Positions 63,612 to 64,000 of a stretch of 64,000 nucleotides of DNA are shown in pieces. Source of the stretch: Nonomuraea jiangxiensis (lineage in GTDB: Bacteria > Actinomycetota > Actinomycetes > Streptosporangiales > Streptosporangiaceae); NCBI RefSeq assembly GCF_900099965.1, contig NZ_FNDJ01000027.1, positions 1 to 64,000 on the forward strand. The letters are read 5' to 3'. The stretch's first letter is position 1. Every line of letters starts with the position of its first letter. The position numbers were made by a program, and so were the translations under genes. Below the pieces are notes generated by a model. That model did no database searches and was not told where the DNA came from. It saw only the letters and a list, made by a program, of their open reading frames with translations.

Positions 63612-64000
63612 AGTGATCAACCCCAAAGAACGAGGCTCAGCCACCCTGTGGGGCGTCGCCCTCATGGCAATGCTCGTAGCACTAGCCACGGCGTTCGCCA
63701 TCGCGGGCTCGGTACGCGTGGCCCGCCACCGAGTCAACAGCGCCGCCGATCTGAGCGCCCTCGCAGCGGCCAAATACGCCTTGATCGACCCCGAGGGCGC
63801 CTGCCAAACGGCCTCCACCCTCGCCACCCAGAACGGCGTCCAGCTAACCCAGTGCGAGATCACCGACGAGATCGCCGATGTCCGGACCGCATTACCGATC
63901 TCACTCCCGATCGTGGGCGCCCGAACCCTCACGGGCAGATCCCGCGCCGGCCCGGCCGATGCGATGTCACCTTCACAGCGGCCAGCCGGAAATGATCAAT
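63612..64000 (+). CDS. TadG/Rv3654c-like exported protein, 3' end beyond window
   Basis: The frame from GTG 63612, with GGGAGG two bases upstream, runs open to the window end. It encodes ERGSATLWGVALMAMLVAL, a TadE/TadG-type membrane segment, followed by RHRVNSAADLSALAAAKYA and a single-cysteine loop pair. This matches the Rv3654c-like helicase-locus proteins that follow TadE in actinomycetes. At least 129 residues are seen. Confidence 0.85.

Overview
The window comes from a high-GC actinomycete chromosome. The evidence is WblA (a WhiB-family regulator), a Crp-family regulator, paired ArsA-like ATPases, a MarP-like protease, an actinobacterial tad/ssd locus, pervasive GTG starts and a modular type I polyketide synthase (PKS). 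The gene order around wblA resembles the Streptomyces wblA-acs region. The style of the accessory genes would fit Streptosporangiales or Streptomycetales, but genus is not determinable here.

Region 1 (1-23,943) is the end of a polyketide biosynthetic cluster. It holds the 3' end of a PKS gene with KR-ACP-thioesterase, a type II thioesterase, a secreted Ntn-type penicillin-acylase-like hydrolase, a dTDP-deoxyaminosugar operon (rfbA, rfbB, rfbC, DegT aminotransferase), an 11.25 kb PKS gene (loading ACP plus two KS-AT-DH-KR-ACP modules, both malonyl-type) and a gene fusing an acyl-AMP ligase to a PLP-dependent decarboxylase. The fusion gene overlaps the start of the PKS by ATGA, and the PKS begins with a free-standing ACP. 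I infer that an amino acid is activated, loaded and decarboxylated to give an amine-bearing starter, as in macrolactam pathways such as vicenistatin and fluvirucin, but with the enzymes fused. Two rounds of KR-DH chemistry would give a diene next to the starter. A repeated operator-like motif (CCCCTA-N4-CCCCTAA) lies 61-64 bp upstream of both the fusion gene and the acylase gene in the same orientation.

Region 2 (23,944-25,646) is a worn boundary with a decayed gene of unknown function and an ADP-ribosylglycohydrolase. Region 3 (25,647-34,459) looks like a degraded integrated element. A 40-bp copy of the 3' half of tRNA-Pro(CGG) at 25,647 matches the intact tRNA gene at 34,386-34,459. Between them lie an HTH gene without a start codon, a secreted beta-propeller protein, a frameshifted small secreted protein, a broken IS5-type transposase, a lower-GC membrane peptide/sigma-factor cassette, a broken DNA methylase and an excisionase-like gene. 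No integrase is left.

Region 4 (34,460-53,836) is conserved chromosome: metallophosphoesterase, YqeY-like protein, class A PBP, wblA, two ArsA-like ATPases, RidA-like protein, Nudix hydrolases, metallo-beta-lactamase-fold hydrolase, crp, nth, HEAT-repeat protein, MarP-like protease, DUF309, epoxide-hydrolase-like protein, holin-like membrane protein, acs and a degenerate Fic-like protein.

Region 5 (53,837-64,000) is a tad-type secretion/pilus locus (ssd, tadA, tadB, tadC, DUF4244 pilin-like, TadE-like, and a TadG/Rv3654c-like gene cut by the window end). It is interrupted by a convergent pair, a saccharopine-dehydrogenase-like oxidoreductase and a GlxA-type AraC regulator. Almost every junction in this locus carries short tandem repeats of differing period, and it also holds several DnaA-box-like sequences.
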